A stretch of 64,000 bases of DNA from Rhodococcus sp. AW25M09 (GTDB lineage: Bacteria > Actinomycetota > Actinomycetes > Mycobacteriales > Mycobacteriaceae), in contig NZ_CAPS01000012.1 in the NCBI RefSeq assembly GCF_000333955.1, positions 1-64,000 on the forward strand. Direction: 5' to 3'. The first letter of the stretch is position 1, and every line of letters starts with the position of its first letter. Below the pieces are notes generated by a model. It saw only the letters and a list, made by a program, of their open reading frames with translations. It was not told the DNA's origin and ran no database searches. Position numbers and translations under genes: made by a program. Below are positions 1-9,614 of the stretch, one piece after another.

Positions 1-2
1 CC

Positions 3-833
3 ACCGCGCAGGGCAGATGCGGCAAAGCCGACATCACCGAGCGCGGAGTCGAGATCGCATTGACCGGCGAACCGCGCCCGATCACCGAACGACGCCTGCT
101 CGACGGCGTTCTCGGACGTTGCACCAATCGGGAACTGGGCACCGGCGAGCCCCTCGACGGGGGTATCGCGGCCGACGTCGTCACGGCGGCGGCGGAGGAG
201 GGCGGGCGGGCGGTGCTGCTGACCGCGCGAGAGTCGCTCGCCACCGCCGCAGAGATTCTCGGTGAGGCGGACCGCATCCGATACCTCACGCCGCAGTTGC
301 ACCGGGAGATGTTCTCCGAACTACGGTGGCCGGGAGATCCCGATCCCGATCGTGGAATCGACGTGTCCAGCTTGGGGATAGACGATGCGGACCTGTCCAA
401 GCTCGAGATCGTCAAGCGGCCGGACGTCATGGCCCTCGTCGATACGTGGGACGCCGGCGCGGCGTTGGGTAGCGATATGCGCGATCGGGTGCTGTCGAGT
501 TCGGCGCTGGTCGTGATCGTGGTTCCCGGGTCGACCGCAGGACATTACATCCGAGGTGGATATGCAACGGAGAACGTATGGGTGACTGCACATTTGCACG
601 GCGTGGCCGTCCAACCGGTTTCCCCCGCGTTCCTGTACGCACGCTCTGCCGATGACCATCGACAGCTCTCTGTTCACCACGCAGAAGCCTTGCAGCAGTT
701 GACTTCGAGGTTCCGCTCGCTCCTCGAAATCGACGACCCCGAATCGGTCGCTCTCGTGCTGCGGCTCAGTTACGCCCCGAAAACCGGGATATCCAGTCGC
801 AGACTGCCTGTTTCAGCACTCGAATCGGGGTAG
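3..833 (+). CDS. Acg-like nitroreductase family protein, 3' part (5' end outside window)
   Basis: The frame is open from base 3 to the TAG at 831-833, so this is the C-terminal 276 residues of a longer protein; the TTG at base 60 is internal, not a start. The segment running HREMFSELRWPG, then a stretch ending in RPDVMALVDTWDAG, then SSSALVVIVVPG and AVQPVSPAFLYA matches what I remember of the Acg-type FMN-binding nitroreductase-like proteins of actinobacteria, often dormancy- or stress-associated in mycobacteria. These are cytoplasmic flavoproteins whose physiological substrate is generally not known. No terminator is obvious before the next gene. The family call rests on pattern memory; a more general nitroreductase-fold protein is the alternative. 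Confidence 0.6.
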   Translation, partial: TAQGRCGKADITERGVEIALTGEPRPITERRLLDGVLGRCTNRELGTGEPLDGGIAADVVTAAAEEGGRAVLLTARESLATAAEILGEADRIRYLTPQLHREMFSELRWPGDPDPDRGIDVSSLGIDDADLSKLEIVKRPDVMALVDTWDAGAALGSDMRDRVLSSSALVVIVVPGSTAGHYIRGGYATENVWVTAHLHGVAVQPVSPAFLYARSADDHRQLSVHHAEALQQLTSRFRSLLEIDDPESVALVLRLSYAPKTGISSRRLPVSALESG

Positions 834-950
834 AGTCCCGCGGAGACCAGAGGGAACAGTCCTGCACTGCGTCTGTGAAGAGGCGGGAGTGGGGCACTGG
901 AGAGCACACGGACGCTCGAGGTTCTCGTCACCGGCGTCGCAACCGAACTC

Positions 951-2732
951 ATGGGAGTCGATGCGGCGACGGTGCGCGAGGCCTACGACTCCGTGCTGCA
1001 ACAACTCGTGGAGTACCTCGGCATCGACTTCAGCTTCCTCAGACACAACGACTTCGAGGCCAGGGCCACCGTGCTCAGCGCGGAGTGGCCACCGCGATTG
1101 AGTAGGCCCAACCCCGATCCACTGGCCGTGGTCAAGTTCGAGGACGCAGACTCGGTGTTCCGACTGGCCGAAACACTGAGCGAACCGGCAGTGTTTCGGC
1201 CGGACCCCGAACAGGAAGGCTACCGCCGACGCGTCGAGCAGGGATCAGGATTCTCCGCTACGTCGATGGCGGTGGTGCCACTGCTGCACTCGGGCCGCAC
1301 CACCGGCATCCTGGGATTCATCAAAATCGGCGACCGAAGCTGGTCCGAGGCAGAGCTGAACGCGCTCAAAGCAATTGCGGCGCTGCTATCACAACTGCAG
1401 TCACGAGTGATGGCCGAGGAGCAGCTTCGATTCTCGGCATTGCACGACCACTTGACCAAGCTGCCGAACCGTACGGCCCTCATTCGACACCTCCGCGAAC
1501 GACTCGACACATCCATGCCGGGCTCCGTGGCCGTGATGCACATCGACCTCGATCGACTCAAAGCACTGAACGACTTTCTCGGACATCTTGCCGGTGATCG
1601 CTTCCTCGAGACCATCGCGGATCGACTGCGGAGCTTCGTCGGCGAATCCGCCGGCATGGTCGCTCGGCTCGGCGGCGACGAATTCGTCGTCGTACTGGCC
1701 GGACCGTGTTCGGCCCGCGTCGCGACACACCACGCCGAAGTGATCGCCGATGCCATCAACGCCCCGGTCACCCTCGGAGTGGAACGGATCAGCCGCAGTG
1801 CGAGCATCGGCATCGCGTTCGGCCAACCCGGAAAGCACGGCGCGGAATCGCTTCTGCGGCAAGCAGATCAAGCGGCGCTGGTAGCCAAACGCGCAGGTGG
1901 CCACGATGTCGCGCTGTTCACCGAAGAGATGCACGCCGATTCCAGACTCCGCAACGACGTCGAGATCCATCTGCGCGACGCCATCGCCGGAGACTCGCTG
2001 ACCCTGCACTTCCAGCCCGAGGTGGATCTCGTCTCCGGACGTATCACTGCGGTCGAAGCTCTGGTTCGGTGGCAGCACCCCACCCGAGGTCTGCTGCCCC
2101 CGTCCGCATTCATCCCGGTGGCCGAGGATACGAACCTCGCCGGCGAACTCGGTCGTTGGGTCCTCGATCGCGCCTGCCGCACGCTCGCCGACTGGCAACG
2201 TGCAATCCCCGAGCTCGACATCTCGATGCGCGTCAACATATCCCCCGTCCAGCTGGTGACGAACGGTTTCGTCGCCACCGTCGCCAGAGCACTGGCAGAG
2301 TTCTCGATAGCAGGCCCCAGCCTCTGCTTGGAGATCACCGAAGTGGCAGTGGTGCAGGATCTTGCGCGTACCCGCGTGACTCTCCGCGAACTGCGTGAAC
2401 TCGGCGTGCAGGTGGCCATCGACGATTTCGGCACCGGATACAGCTCCCTGTCGCATCTGAAGGAACTACCCGTCGACGCACTCAAGATCGACCGCGCCTT
2501 CGTAACCGAACTCGGCAACGGAGCGACCGGCGACCTTGCCATCGTCCAATCCATCATCGGACTCGCCGACGCATTCGGACTGAACATCATCGCCGAAGGC
2601 GTCGAAACCCAGAGCGCCAGAGCAACCCTCATAGAACTGGGCTGCAGCCGTGCACAGGGATATCTCTTCTCCAAACCGGTAGCAGCCGACGAGGCCCTGG
2701 CCCTGCTGCACGGCGTGCGCATCGACATCTGA
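951..2732 (+). CDS. GAF-GGDEF-EAL bifunctional diguanylate cyclase/phosphodiesterase
   Basis: Counting from ATG 951 (593 aa): a GAF-like sensor domain at about 10-150, a GGDEF domain with intact GGDEF at 241-245, and an EAL domain with EAL at 369-371, DDFGTGYSSL at 491-500 and EGVET at 549-553. Both catalytic signatures look intact, so the protein could both make and degrade cyclic di-GMP in the cytoplasm. No RxxD inhibitory site lies just before GGDEF. The architecture and N-terminal wording (FLRHND, AEWPPRL) match mycobacterial Rv1354c. Homologous-looking sequence (LEVLVTGVATELM) continues in frame upstream of 951 to a CTG at 897 that has a good GGGAG ribosome site, while ATG 951 has none, so the true start may be CTG 897. 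The next in-frame stop upstream is at 876-878. Confidence 0.92.
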   Translation: MGVDAATVREAYDSVLQQLVEYLGIDFSFLRHNDFEARATVLSAEWPPRLSRPNPDPLAVVKFEDADSVFRLAETLSEPAVFRPDPEQEGYRRRVEQGSGFSATSMAVVPLLHSGRTTGILGFIKIGDRSWSEAELNALKAIAALLSQLQSRVMAEEQLRFSALHDHLTKLPNRTALIRHLRERLDTSMPGSVAVMHIDLDRLKALNDFLGHLAGDRFLETIADRLRSFVGESAGMVARLGGDEFVVVLAGPCSARVATHHAEVIADAINAPVTLGVERISRSASIGIAFGQPGKHGAESLLRQADQAALVAKRAGGHDVALFTEEMHADSRLRNDVEIHLRDAIAGDSLTLHFQPEVDLVSGRITAVEALVRWQHPTRGLLPPSAFIPVAEDTNLAGELGRWVLDRACRTLADWQRAIPELDISMRVNISPVQLVTNGFVATVARALAEFSIAGPSLCLEITEVAVVQDLARTRVTLRELRELGVQVAIDDFGTGYSSLSHLKELPVDALKIDRAFVTELGNGATGDLAIVQSIIGLADAFGLNIIAEGVETQSARATLIELGCSRAQGYLFSKPVAADEALALLHGVRIDI

Positions 2733-2763
2733 GCGCCCTGCTAGCCTGAACGCAGCACATCAC

Positions 2764-2834
2764 GCCGGTGTAGTTCATTGGTAGAATGCGACCTTCCCAA
2801 GGTTGAGAGGCGGGTTCGATTCCCGTCACCGGCT
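2764..2834 (+). tRNA. tRNA-Gly (anticodon CCC)
   Basis: A complete cloverleaf can be drawn. The acceptor arm pairs GCCGGTG with CACCGGC, the D arm contains TTCATTGGTAGAA, the anticodon loop TTCCCAA reads CCC, and the T arm contains GGTTCGATTCC. The discriminator base is T at 2834 and CCA is encoded at 2835-2837. A -10-like TAGCCT about 17 bases upstream of the 5' end fits its own promoter in the gap after the GGDEF/EAL gene. Confidence 0.97.
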
Positions 2835-2915
2835 CCACCGGACGCCCTAGCGGCGTTGGATCGTTCAATCTGCAACGACAGCACGTGATTCAGAGAAATC
2901 CAGCATCATGAGCAC

Positions 2916-3749
2916 ATGAAAACAACCTCGATTTTCTGCGTCATCCTGATGGCTTCGGCTGTCATCGCTGCCGCGCCTGCACATGCGTCCCCAGCACGAG
3001 CCCAGGCATCGGGGGCAGTCCTGTGGGAAGACCAGTTCAACACCAACGGGCCACCGGACCCCACCAAGTGGGGGTACCAGACCGGACGTTGGGGTGCAGC
3101 GGCCGGGGAGCAGCAGTACTACACGTCAGCAACCTCCAATGTGAACGTGTCCGGTGGAACTTTGAACATCACCGCACGACGCGAAAGTCCACCGGACGCG
3201 AAGCCAGCTCCGAACAACTTCACCAGTGCCCGCGTGGTCAGTATGTACAAGCAGACCGCCACGGCTCCGGTGCGGATAGAAGCGTCGATCAAGATGCCGA
3301 GCGCCCAAGGACTCCTACCCGCATTCTGGCTACTCGGGATGGAACCGGGCAACGAGTACTCCTGGCCGCGTCAGGGCGAAATCGACATAGTCGAGATTCC
3401 GGGGCTGAACGGACCGTCGTTCAATGTGCACGGACCGGCACAGAACAACCCCAACCAAGACATCAAAGGCGGCAGCGGAATCGGGCCCGTATCGAGCACG
3501 TTCCACACGTACCGCATCGACTGGCTACCGGACAAGATCACCTGGTTCGTCGACGGTGTTGCGCGGTTCACAGGAACCAAAGCCCAATACGAGGGTATCG
3601 GCGGTAATTGGAACCCTTTCTCGGGTGCATGGCCGCACTACCTGTTGTTCAACGTCGCAGTGGGGAACAACTGGGTGGGGCAGACGCCGACGTCGACGCC
3701 GTACCCGCAGACCATGAATGTCGATTGGGTCCGCGTCAGCACCATCTGA
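2916..3749 (+). CDS. Secreted glycoside hydrolase family 16 (beta-glucanase-like)
   Basis: 277 aa. Residues 1-29 form a Sec signal peptide (short basic start, hydrophobic core, AHA-type cleavage region). The rest reads as a GH16 beta-jelly-roll enzyme: the signature GEIDIVE at 154-160 supplies the nucleophile Glu155, the helper Asp157 and the acid/base Glu160, and the aromatic-rich FWLLG before it and FVDG after it are typical of laminarinase-like members. Such enzymes cleave beta-1,3 or mixed-linkage glucans outside the cell; the exact substrate cannot be read from sequence. It stands alone after the tRNA and is followed at once by a strong terminator, so it is monocistronic. Confidence 0.9.
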   Translation: MKTTSIFCVILMASAVIAAAPAHASPARAQASGAVLWEDQFNTNGPPDPTKWGYQTGRWGAAAGEQQYYTSATSNVNVSGGTLNITARRESPPDAKPAPNNFTSARVVSMYKQTATAPVRIEASIKMPSAQGLLPAFWLLGMEPGNEYSWPRQGEIDIVEIPGLNGPSFNVHGPAQNNPNQDIKGGSGIGPVSSTFHTYRIDWLPDKITWFVDGVARFTGTKAQYEGIGGNWNPFSGAWPHYLLFNVAVGNNWVGQTPTSTPYPQTMNVDWVRVSTI

Positions 3750-3763
3750 CCTCTTTTCACGTG

Positions 3764-3796
3764 CATCAGGCCCGGCCGCAACGGCCGGGCCTGATG
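3764..3796 (+). terminator. Rho-independent terminator of the GH16 gene
   Basis: A perfect 15-bp GC-rich stem (3764-3778 with 3782-3796) closes on the 3-nt loop CAA and is followed by TTTGTG. It begins 15 bases after the stop codon of the glucanase gene. Confidence 0.9.
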
Positions 3797-3905
3797 TTTG
3801 TGATCTATCGACACAATTTCGACAATGGAAAAATCTATGTGACTTTTACGATCTGAAGCCCTTATCTGTAGGGACATTTCACAGTTCCAGGAATATCGTC
3901 GACGC

Positions 3906-4862
3906 ATGCGCAGACCACGTCGCAGTCTGATCACCCTCGTCATCGCCGCTGCCACAGCACTGCTCGCACCGATCGCGCACGCGACGCCCCTGATGCCTAT
4001 CGCCGCTGCTCCCGCACAACCCGACCACGCGGACGCCATCCGCTACGCGGCAACCAACCGCGACGCGGCCCCACCTGGATCCAACGACATGAGCTGTACG
4101 CCCACCGCGGCCCACCCCAACCCCGTCGTCCTGGTACACGGCACCGACGCGACCGCCTACTCGGACTGGGCCGGTTTCTCACCGATACTCCGGGCAGCCG
4201 GTTTCTGTGTGTTCGCCATCAACTACGGAACTTCTCCGGACGGCACGAGCAACGGGTATGGCGTCATCGAAGACAGTGCAGCACAACTGAAGTCGATGAC
4301 CCAATCGATCCTCGACGCGACCGGTGCCGCGGCGGTCGATCTCGTCGGCTATTCGCAGGGAGCCGCCGTGACTCGATACTTCGTCAACCGGCTCGGCGGT
4401 GCCCGCATGGTCGATCGCTGGATAGGCATAGCGTCGCCGACCTACGGCGGCACCATGTACGGCGTCGCTCCCGTCGTGCAGGCCATGCCCGGTGGAGTCG
4501 GTATGGTGGCCGGCGAGTTCGGGCCCGGACTGGCCCAATTGATGGCCGGATCCGACTTTCTCGAGCGACTCAACGCGGGCGGTGACACCGTGCCGGGCGT
4601 CGAATACACATCCATCGCAACCGAGGTCGACGAAGTCATTCAGCCGTATACCAATGCGCTGCTTCGGGACCCGGGTGCCCACAACATCGTGGTACAGGAC
4701 GTGTGCCCCCGCACCGAGGTCGCGCACTTCACGTTCACCTACGATCCCACCGCGCTGCGCTTGGCCCTCAATGCGCTCGACCCCGCGAACGCGCGTCCGC
4801 CGACCTGCGTTCCGGTGCCGCTCGGGGCCGGGATACTCGACGTCGTCCTCGCCAGCAATTGA
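3906..4862 (+). CDS. Secreted alpha/beta-hydrolase lipase (EstA/LipA class 2 type)
   Basis: 318 aa with a signal peptide over about 1-27 (basic start, hydrophobic core, AHA). The mature enzyme shows the lipase oxyanion-hole strand PVVLVHGT near residue 73-80, the nucleophile elbow GYSQG with Ser150, a likely acid in the TEVDEVIQPY segment near Asp242 and a likely His274 in VAHFTF. The family hydrolyses acylglycerols or other esters outside the cell. Paired Cys residues near both ends could form disulfides. It is convergent with the PucR gene, the stops being only a few bases apart. Which ester it prefers cannot be judged. Confidence 0.88.
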   Translation: MRRPRRSLITLVIAAATALLAPIAHATPLMPIAAAPAQPDHADAIRYAATNRDAAPPGSNDMSCTPTAAHPNPVVLVHGTDATAYSDWAGFSPILRAAGFCVFAINYGTSPDGTSNGYGVIEDSAAQLKSMTQSILDATGAAAVDLVGYSQGAAVTRYFVNRLGGARMVDRWIGIASPTYGGTMYGVAPVVQAMPGGVGMVAGEFGPGLAQLMAGSDFLERLNAGGDTVPGVEYTSIATEVDEVIQPYTNALLRDPGAHNIVVQDVCPRTEVAHFTFTYDPTALRLALNALDPANARPPTCVPVPLGAGILDVVLASN

Positions 4863-4865
4863 TTC

Positions 4866-6053
4866 TCAGGTCAGCAGCTGGTGCGCCCTGAGCCCGACGT
4901 ACAGCTCTGCGGCCTGCACGGGATCGCGGAAGTCGCGGCCGGTCAACTCTGCTATCCGACGAAGCCGGTACAGCACCGTATTACGGTGGTAGTGCAGCGA
5001 TTCGGCGGCCCCCTTGGTGGACCCGCCGCTCGAGAACCACGCGTCCAGGGTGTCCAGCAGGCTCTGACGCTCGGCCCGCGGCAAGGCAAGCAGATCGCCG
5101 AGGATCTGACGCGAGGCGATACGACCGGACTTCGGATCACGAACCAACAACAGCGGCAGCGGTACCGAGTCGTAACGCACTGGCAGCGACGGCGAGGAGT
5201 CGACGGAGCTACACGCTCGCGCCAACCGCGCCTGGCCGACCGCGTCACCGATTCCCGATGGAGACCGGAAGATCGAGCTCACCCCCACCCGTCCCGGACA
5301 CACCTCACTGAGCGTGGCGAGCGCGGCGTCGATCTCAGATTCCGTTGCGGCGCATATCAACCCGACGCTGCCGTCCACCTCTGCATCCCATACCGATTCG
5401 GTGCCCGCCCCGCGAAGACGGGCGATCAGCCCGTCGATCCCGACCGCCGTGGTCAGCGGCTCCTGCGAAACCACCGCGAAATATCCGTGATCGGGAATGC
5501 GGAACGTTCGCAGCGCATCCGCCGCGGCGGTGGGGTTGGCCGTGTGATCGGCGAAGAGCACGCGGATCAGCCGGCCGCGGGCTTCTGCACTCTCGCGGGC
5601 ACGCATGTCTGCGCCCTCGCGGTAGGCCTCCGCGGCCTCGTCGGAGTACACGTCGACCAACGCCCACACCTGAGCTGCCATGTCCAGCAGTGCGTGGCTC
5701 GCCCGGCCGTCGGAGCGCTTCATCAACTCGTCCCACACCAGCCTGCCGCCGAGCCGAAAGGCGTGCAGCAGTGCCGCCAGCGGCACTCCCTGCTCGGCCT
5801 TGAGCCGACCGGCAGCCTGCGCCGACTCGAGTCGAATGGGTGCGCGACCCGACAGCTTGCCCAACATCGACGCCAGATTGCTCCGCGACGCCTCGTGCAG
5901 TTGCTCGGGGGTGAGCAGCGTCGATTCGAGGTACGCGTGCTCGGCCCCCAGTATCCGCCGCACCAATTCACTCGCCAGGTCGTCGACCTCGTCGAGCATC
6001 GTCGCGGCCAGATCGGTCGGTGACGGATGCAGGTCGAACTCGGTCGCGGTCAT
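4866..6053 (-). CDS. PucR/CdaR-family transcriptional regulator
   Basis: 395 aa. The C-terminal helix-turn-helix reads [20 protein letters not shown] followed by [10 protein letters not shown], the signature of the PucR C-terminal HTH family. The N-terminal two thirds is a helical sensor region followed by a GGDEF-like central domain of the kind seen in actinobacterial members. It is divergent from an aldehyde dehydrogenase/GMC oxidoreductase pair and probably controls it. On the minus strand TAGAGT lies six bases before ATG 6053, the layout of a leaderless transcript. A TGTGC/GCACA dyad sits in the divergent promoter region. The inducer is unknown. Confidence 0.88.
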   Translation of the reverse strand: MTATEFDLHPSPTDLAATMLDEVDDLASELVRRILGAEHAYLESTLLTPEQLHEASRSNLASMLGKLSGRAPIRLESAQAAGRLKAEQGVPLAALLHAFRLGGRLVWDELMKRSDGRASHALLDMAAQVWALVDVYSDEAAEAYREGADMRARESAEARGRLIRVLFADHTANPTAAADALRTFRIPDHGYFAVVSQEPLTTAVGIDGLIARLRGAGTESVWDAEVDGSVGLICAATESEIDAALATLSEVCPGRVGVSSIFRSPSGIGDAVGQARLARACSSVDSSPSLPVRYDSVPLPLLLVRDPKSGRIASRQILGDLLALPRAERQSLLDTLDAWFSSGGSTKGAAESLHYHRNTVLYRLRRIAELTGRDFRDPVQAAELYVGLRAHQLLT

Positions 6054-6059
6054 GATCGA

Positions 6060-6065
6060 ACTCTA
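6060..6065 (-). promoter_or_regulatory. -10 box of a probable leaderless promoter (pucR)
   Basis: TAGAGT (TANNNT) on the minus strand with a 6-base spacer to ATG 6053, so transcription would begin at or near the start codon. No ribosome site precedes the ATG. Confidence 0.55.
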
Positions 6066-6098
6066 GCCGCACCGGTGTAAGCCACGCCACATCGAAAC

Positions 6099-6112
6099 TG
6101 TGCAGTGGCACA
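6099..6112. promoter_or_regulatory. Candidate operator dyad between pucR and ALDH genes
   Basis: TGTGCAGTGGCACA has 5-bp arms TGTGC/GCACA around a 4-base centre. It lies about 45 bases upstream of the PucR start and in the ALDH promoter region, a good place for autogenous and divergent control. Binding is inferred. Confidence 0.4.
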
Positions 6113-6218
6113 AGTCGCCGCACTCGATTGAGAGCAGTGGCCCATAGCGTCCTACCCCTGAATGCGACAACAATCACACTCGAAGCCGTGTATCCGAACG
6201 ACGAGTGGAGCCGAGAAG

Positions 6219-7967
6219 TTGACCAGCGAAGCCACACCACGCCTACAGTCCGCGACGAATACGCAGCCCAGCACTGTGTCGGCGGTCGATGCCGCCTTGG
6301 AGGATCTGTCCGAGGGCGAGGGAAACTGGGGCCGGCTCACGTTGGCCGAGCGTCGGGCACTGCTCGAACGCATGCACGCCCTGACCGCAACTCACGCGCA
6401 GGAATGGGTGACGGCGGCCGCGTCGATCAAGGGACTCGCTCCCGACTCCAGCCTCCTCGGTGAAGAGTGGTTGTCCGGTCCCTACTCGTTCCTGGGCGGA
6501 CTCGGCACCGTCGCGCACTCGCTCGCCGCCCTCGAGACCGGCAACAGCCCACTCGCCGACGCCGAATTCGGTAACGCACCCGGTGGCCGCACCACCGTCT
6601 CGGTGTTGCCGCTCAACACCTTCGAGCGACTGCTACTGAGCGGCTTCAGCGCGCAGGTGTGGCTGAAGCCCGGAATCAACGGTGCAACCGCACAGCGCAC
6701 CGCAGGTCTCGCCCAACTCGATCCCACCCGCACCGCCGGCATCGGCGTCGTACTCGGCGCAGGCAACATCTCCTCGATCGCCCCGCTGGACGCGCTGTAC
6801 GAACTGATCGCGTTCAACCGGGTCGTCGCACTCAAGCTCAACCCCATCATGGATCCGCTGCTGCCGGTGTTCGAGAAGATACTCGCACCGCTCGTCGAGA
6901 TCGGCGCGCTGCGCCTGCTCAGCGGTGGAGCCGACGTGGGGACCTACCTGGTCAACCACGATCGCGTCGACCACGTCCACATGACCGGCAGCTCCATCAC
7001 GCACGACGCGATCGTCTTCGGCTCGGGGCCCGACGGTGTCGCGCGCAAGGCCGCCAACGACCCGATACTCACCAAGGAGATCTCGAGCGAACTCGGCGGC
7101 GTCTCGCCCACGATCGTGCTGCCCGGCGAGTGGAGCCGGGCCGACATTCTGTTCCAGGCCGAACACATCGCCACCCAACGCCTGCACAACAGTGGGTACA
7201 ACTGCATCGCCTCGCAGGTGGTCGTGCTGTCCTCGGAGTGGAAGCAGCGCGACGAGTTCATCGCCGCCCTGCGCGCTGCACTCGACCGCGCACCCGCACG
7301 CGCTCCGTACTACCCCGGTAGCGACAAACGAGTGTCCGACGCCACCGCCTACTACCCGACTGCCGAACGACTCGGCGACGGTGGCGGCCGCGTCCTCATC
7401 ACCGATCTGAACCCGGGCGAGTACGCACCACTGCTGCAGACCGAGTACTTCGCACCGGTCATGGGTGTCATCGAATTGCCCTACAGCGGAGCAGCATTCG
7501 CCGCCAAGGCTGCCCAGACCGCAAACGAGGAATTCGTAGGCACACTCGGCATCAACATCATCGGTACCCCGCGCACGCTCAAGGAACTCGGCGAGAAGTT
7601 CGACACGATGCTCGCCGACCTCCGCTACGGCACCATCGCCGTCAACGCCTGGACCGGTATCGGATTCCTCACCGCGGCCGCCACGTGGGGCGCCTACCCG
7701 GGCCATACGATCGACGACGTGCAGAGCGGAATCGGCATCGTGCACAACGCATTGCTGATCGACGGAGCCGAACGTACCGTGGTGCGCGGACCGTTCCGAC
7801 CACTGCCTCGCTCGCTGTTCAAGGGCGAGATGTCCATCTCTCCGAAGCCACCGTGGTTCGTCACCAACAAGACAGCTGCATCCACCGGAAAGCTGCTCAC
7901 GGCGTTCGCCGGTGCCCCGTCCTGGGGCAAGCTGCCGGCAATCTTCGTCTCCGCCCTGCGCGGCTGA
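6219..7967 (+). CDS. Aldehyde dehydrogenase family protein
   Basis: 582 aa from TTG 6219, chosen because GGAG lies 8 bases upstream; an in-frame ATG at 6162 would add 19 residues but has no ribosome site. Numbered from 6162, it shows ALDH landmarks: NAD-binding GNISSIAP at 201-208, HMTGSS at 273-278, catalytic base Glu310 in ELGG, and a probable catalytic Cys348 in SGYNC. It is longer than usual ALDHs (about 500 aa), and the Cys context departs from the common GQxC, so it belongs to an atypical subgroup. It would oxidise an aldehyde with NAD(P). Directly downstream is a GMC oxidoreductase, which suggests an alcohol-to-aldehyde-to-acid route under the adjacent PucR regulator. Confidence 0.85.
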   Translation: MTSEATPRLQSATNTQPSTVSAVDAALEDLSEGEGNWGRLTLAERRALLERMHALTATHAQEWVTAAASIKGLAPDSSLLGEEWLSGPYSFLGGLGTVAHSLAALETGNSPLADAEFGNAPGGRTTVSVLPLNTFERLLLSGFSAQVWLKPGINGATAQRTAGLAQLDPTRTAGIGVVLGAGNISSIAPLDALYELIAFNRVVALKLNPIMDPLLPVFEKILAPLVEIGALRLLSGGADVGTYLVNHDRVDHVHMTGSSITHDAIVFGSGPDGVARKAANDPILTKEISSELGGVSPTIVLPGEWSRADILFQAEHIATQRLHNSGYNCIASQVVVLSSEWKQRDEFIAALRAALDRAPARAPYYPGSDKRVSDATAYYPTAERLGDGGGRVLITDLNPGEYAPLLQTEYFAPVMGVIELPYSGAAFAAKAAQTANEEFVGTLGINIIGTPRTLKELGEKFDTMLADLRYGTIAVNAWTGIGFLTAAATWGAYPGHTIDDVQSGIGIVHNALLIDGAERTVVRGPFRPLPRSLFKGEMSISPKPPWFVTNKTAASTGKLLTAFAGAPSWGKLPAIFVSALRG

Positions 7968-7997
7968 CGCACTGCACCCACCCACGATCGAAGGACA

Positions 7998-9587
7998 ATG
8001 ATGATCTCTGAGCACAAGACCGTCGACTACATCGTGGTGGGCGCAGGTTCGTCCGGAGCGGTGGTGGCCAACCGCCTCAGTGCCGACCCCCGCAACGAAG
8101 TGATCCTGCTCGAAGCGGGCCCCGAGGACAAGAACAAGTTCGCCCACATTCCCGCCGCATTCTCCAAACTCTTTCGTAGCGAGGTGGATTGGGACTACCT
8201 CACCGAACCACAGCCGGAACTACGCGATCGCAGCATCTACTGGCCGCGCGGCAAGATGCTCGGCGGCTCGTCGTCGATGAACGCGATGATGTGGGTGCGC
8301 GGATTCGCCGCCGACTACGACGAATGGGCCGCAGCCACGGACGATTCGTGGTCGTTCGAAAACCTGGTCGGATACTTCCGCAAGATCGAGAACATCGAGG
8401 GCACAACCGAACTCGATGCAGGCACCGACGGTCCGCTCGTCGTCTCCCATCAGCGCAGCCCCCGGGCAATGACGTCGTCGTTCCTCGACGCCGTCGAAGA
8501 AGCCGGCTACCCGGTGGAAACAGCCAACCTGCCCGAACCCAAGGGCTTCAGCCGCACCATGGTCAACCAGAAGCGCGGAGCGCGGTGGAGTACCGCCGAC
8601 GCGTATCTGCGGCCGGCGAAGAAGCGGAAGAACCTCACCATCCTCACCGGTGCCCAGGCCACGAGAGTGATCTTCGAAGGCACAGCGGCCGTGGGAGTCG
8701 AGTACACCTCGGACGGTGCGTTGCACACCGTGCGCGCACACAAGGAAGTGATCCTCTCCGGCGGAGCCATCAACACCCCACAGCTGTTGATGCTCTCGGG
8801 CATAGGCGACCAGGCACAACTCGAATCGCACGGCATCGCCGTCCAACACCATGCACCGGATGTCGGTCGGAACCTGCTCGACCACCTGGCTGCCCTCATC
8901 GGCTGGAAAACCGAGTCGGACTCCCTCTTCCACGCCGAGAAGATCCCGGAGCTGGTGAACTACCTCGCTCGCCGACGCGGCATGCTCACCTCCAACGTCG
9001 CCGAGGCCTACGGATTCATCAAGAGCCGCGAGGACTTGGCCCTGCCCGACGTCGAACTGATCTTCGGCCCGGCCCCCTTCTTCGACGAGGGACTCATCGC
9101 TCAGGACGCGCACGCAGCCGTCATCGGTGCAGTGCTCGTCAAGCCCGAGAGCCGCGGCGAGATCACCCTCCGATCCGCGGACCCCCTGGCCAAGCCCATC
9201 GTGGAACCGCGCTACCTCAGCGACCCCGGCGGCCTCGACCGCAAGGCCATGATCGAAGGTCTACGGGCCTGCGTCGCGATCTCCGAAACCCCGTCGCTGA
9301 AGGGACTGCTCGGCGACGTCGTACGACCGAGGGTGGCGTCGAACATTTCCCCGGCAGACCTGCTCACCGAGGCGCTCGAGCAGAACGCACACACGCTCTA
9401 CCACCCGGTGGGCACCGCGCGCATGGGCAACGACGCCGACAGCGTCGTCGATCCCGAGTTGCGAGTGCGCGGCGTCGAACGCCTTCGCGTCGCCGACGCG
9501 TCGATCATGCCGAGCATCATCCGCGGGCACACCCACGCGCCGTCGGTGGTCATCGGTGAGAGGGCCGCGGATCTGATCCTGCGGTGA
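7998..9587 (+). CDS. GMC-family FAD oxidoreductase (choline dehydrogenase-like)
   Basis: 529 aa. The N-terminal FAD Rossmann motif VVGAGSSGAVVANRL ends in an acidic LLEAG. GKMLGGSSSMNAMMWVRG and SGGAINTPQLLMLSGIG are the two GMC family signatures. The C-terminal segment has HPVGTARMG and then HTHAPSVVIGERAADLI, which carries the catalytic His pair. These enzymes oxidise alcohols to aldehydes. It starts 30 bases after the ALDH gene with GAAGGACA before ATG 7998 (a second ATG at 8001 is also possible), so the two are almost surely one operon. The substrate is not determinable; betaine synthesis is unlikely to be certain because the ALDH is not a clear BetB. Confidence 0.9.
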   Translation: MMISEHKTVDYIVVGAGSSGAVVANRLSADPRNEVILLEAGPEDKNKFAHIPAAFSKLFRSEVDWDYLTEPQPELRDRSIYWPRGKMLGGSSSMNAMMWVRGFAADYDEWAAATDDSWSFENLVGYFRKIENIEGTTELDAGTDGPLVVSHQRSPRAMTSSFLDAVEEAGYPVETANLPEPKGFSRTMVNQKRGARWSTADAYLRPAKKRKNLTILTGAQATRVIFEGTAAVGVEYTSDGALHTVRAHKEVILSGGAINTPQLLMLSGIGDQAQLESHGIAVQHHAPDVGRNLLDHLAALIGWKTESDSLFHAEKIPELVNYLARRRGMLTSNVAEAYGFIKSREDLALPDVELIFGPAPFFDEGLIAQDAHAAVIGAVLVKPESRGEITLRSADPLAKPIVEPRYLSDPGGLDRKAMIEGLRACVAISETPSLKGLLGDVVRPRVASNISPADLLTEALEQNAHTLYHPVGTARMGNDADSVVDPELRVRGVERLRVADASIMPSIIRGHTHAPSVVIGERAADLILR

Positions 9588-9614
9588 TCGGTCGGTGAAC
9601 TTCCGTGCTCGTTC

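Noticed and set aside
5345-5803. Plus-strand ORFs inside the first PucR gene
   Set aside because: Pro/Arg-rich mirror frames without start signals.
7998-9587. Choline dehydrogenase betA with betaine pathway
   Set aside because: The GMC signatures are general and no betB, choline transporter or BetI-like regulator is nearby, so the symbol is not justified.
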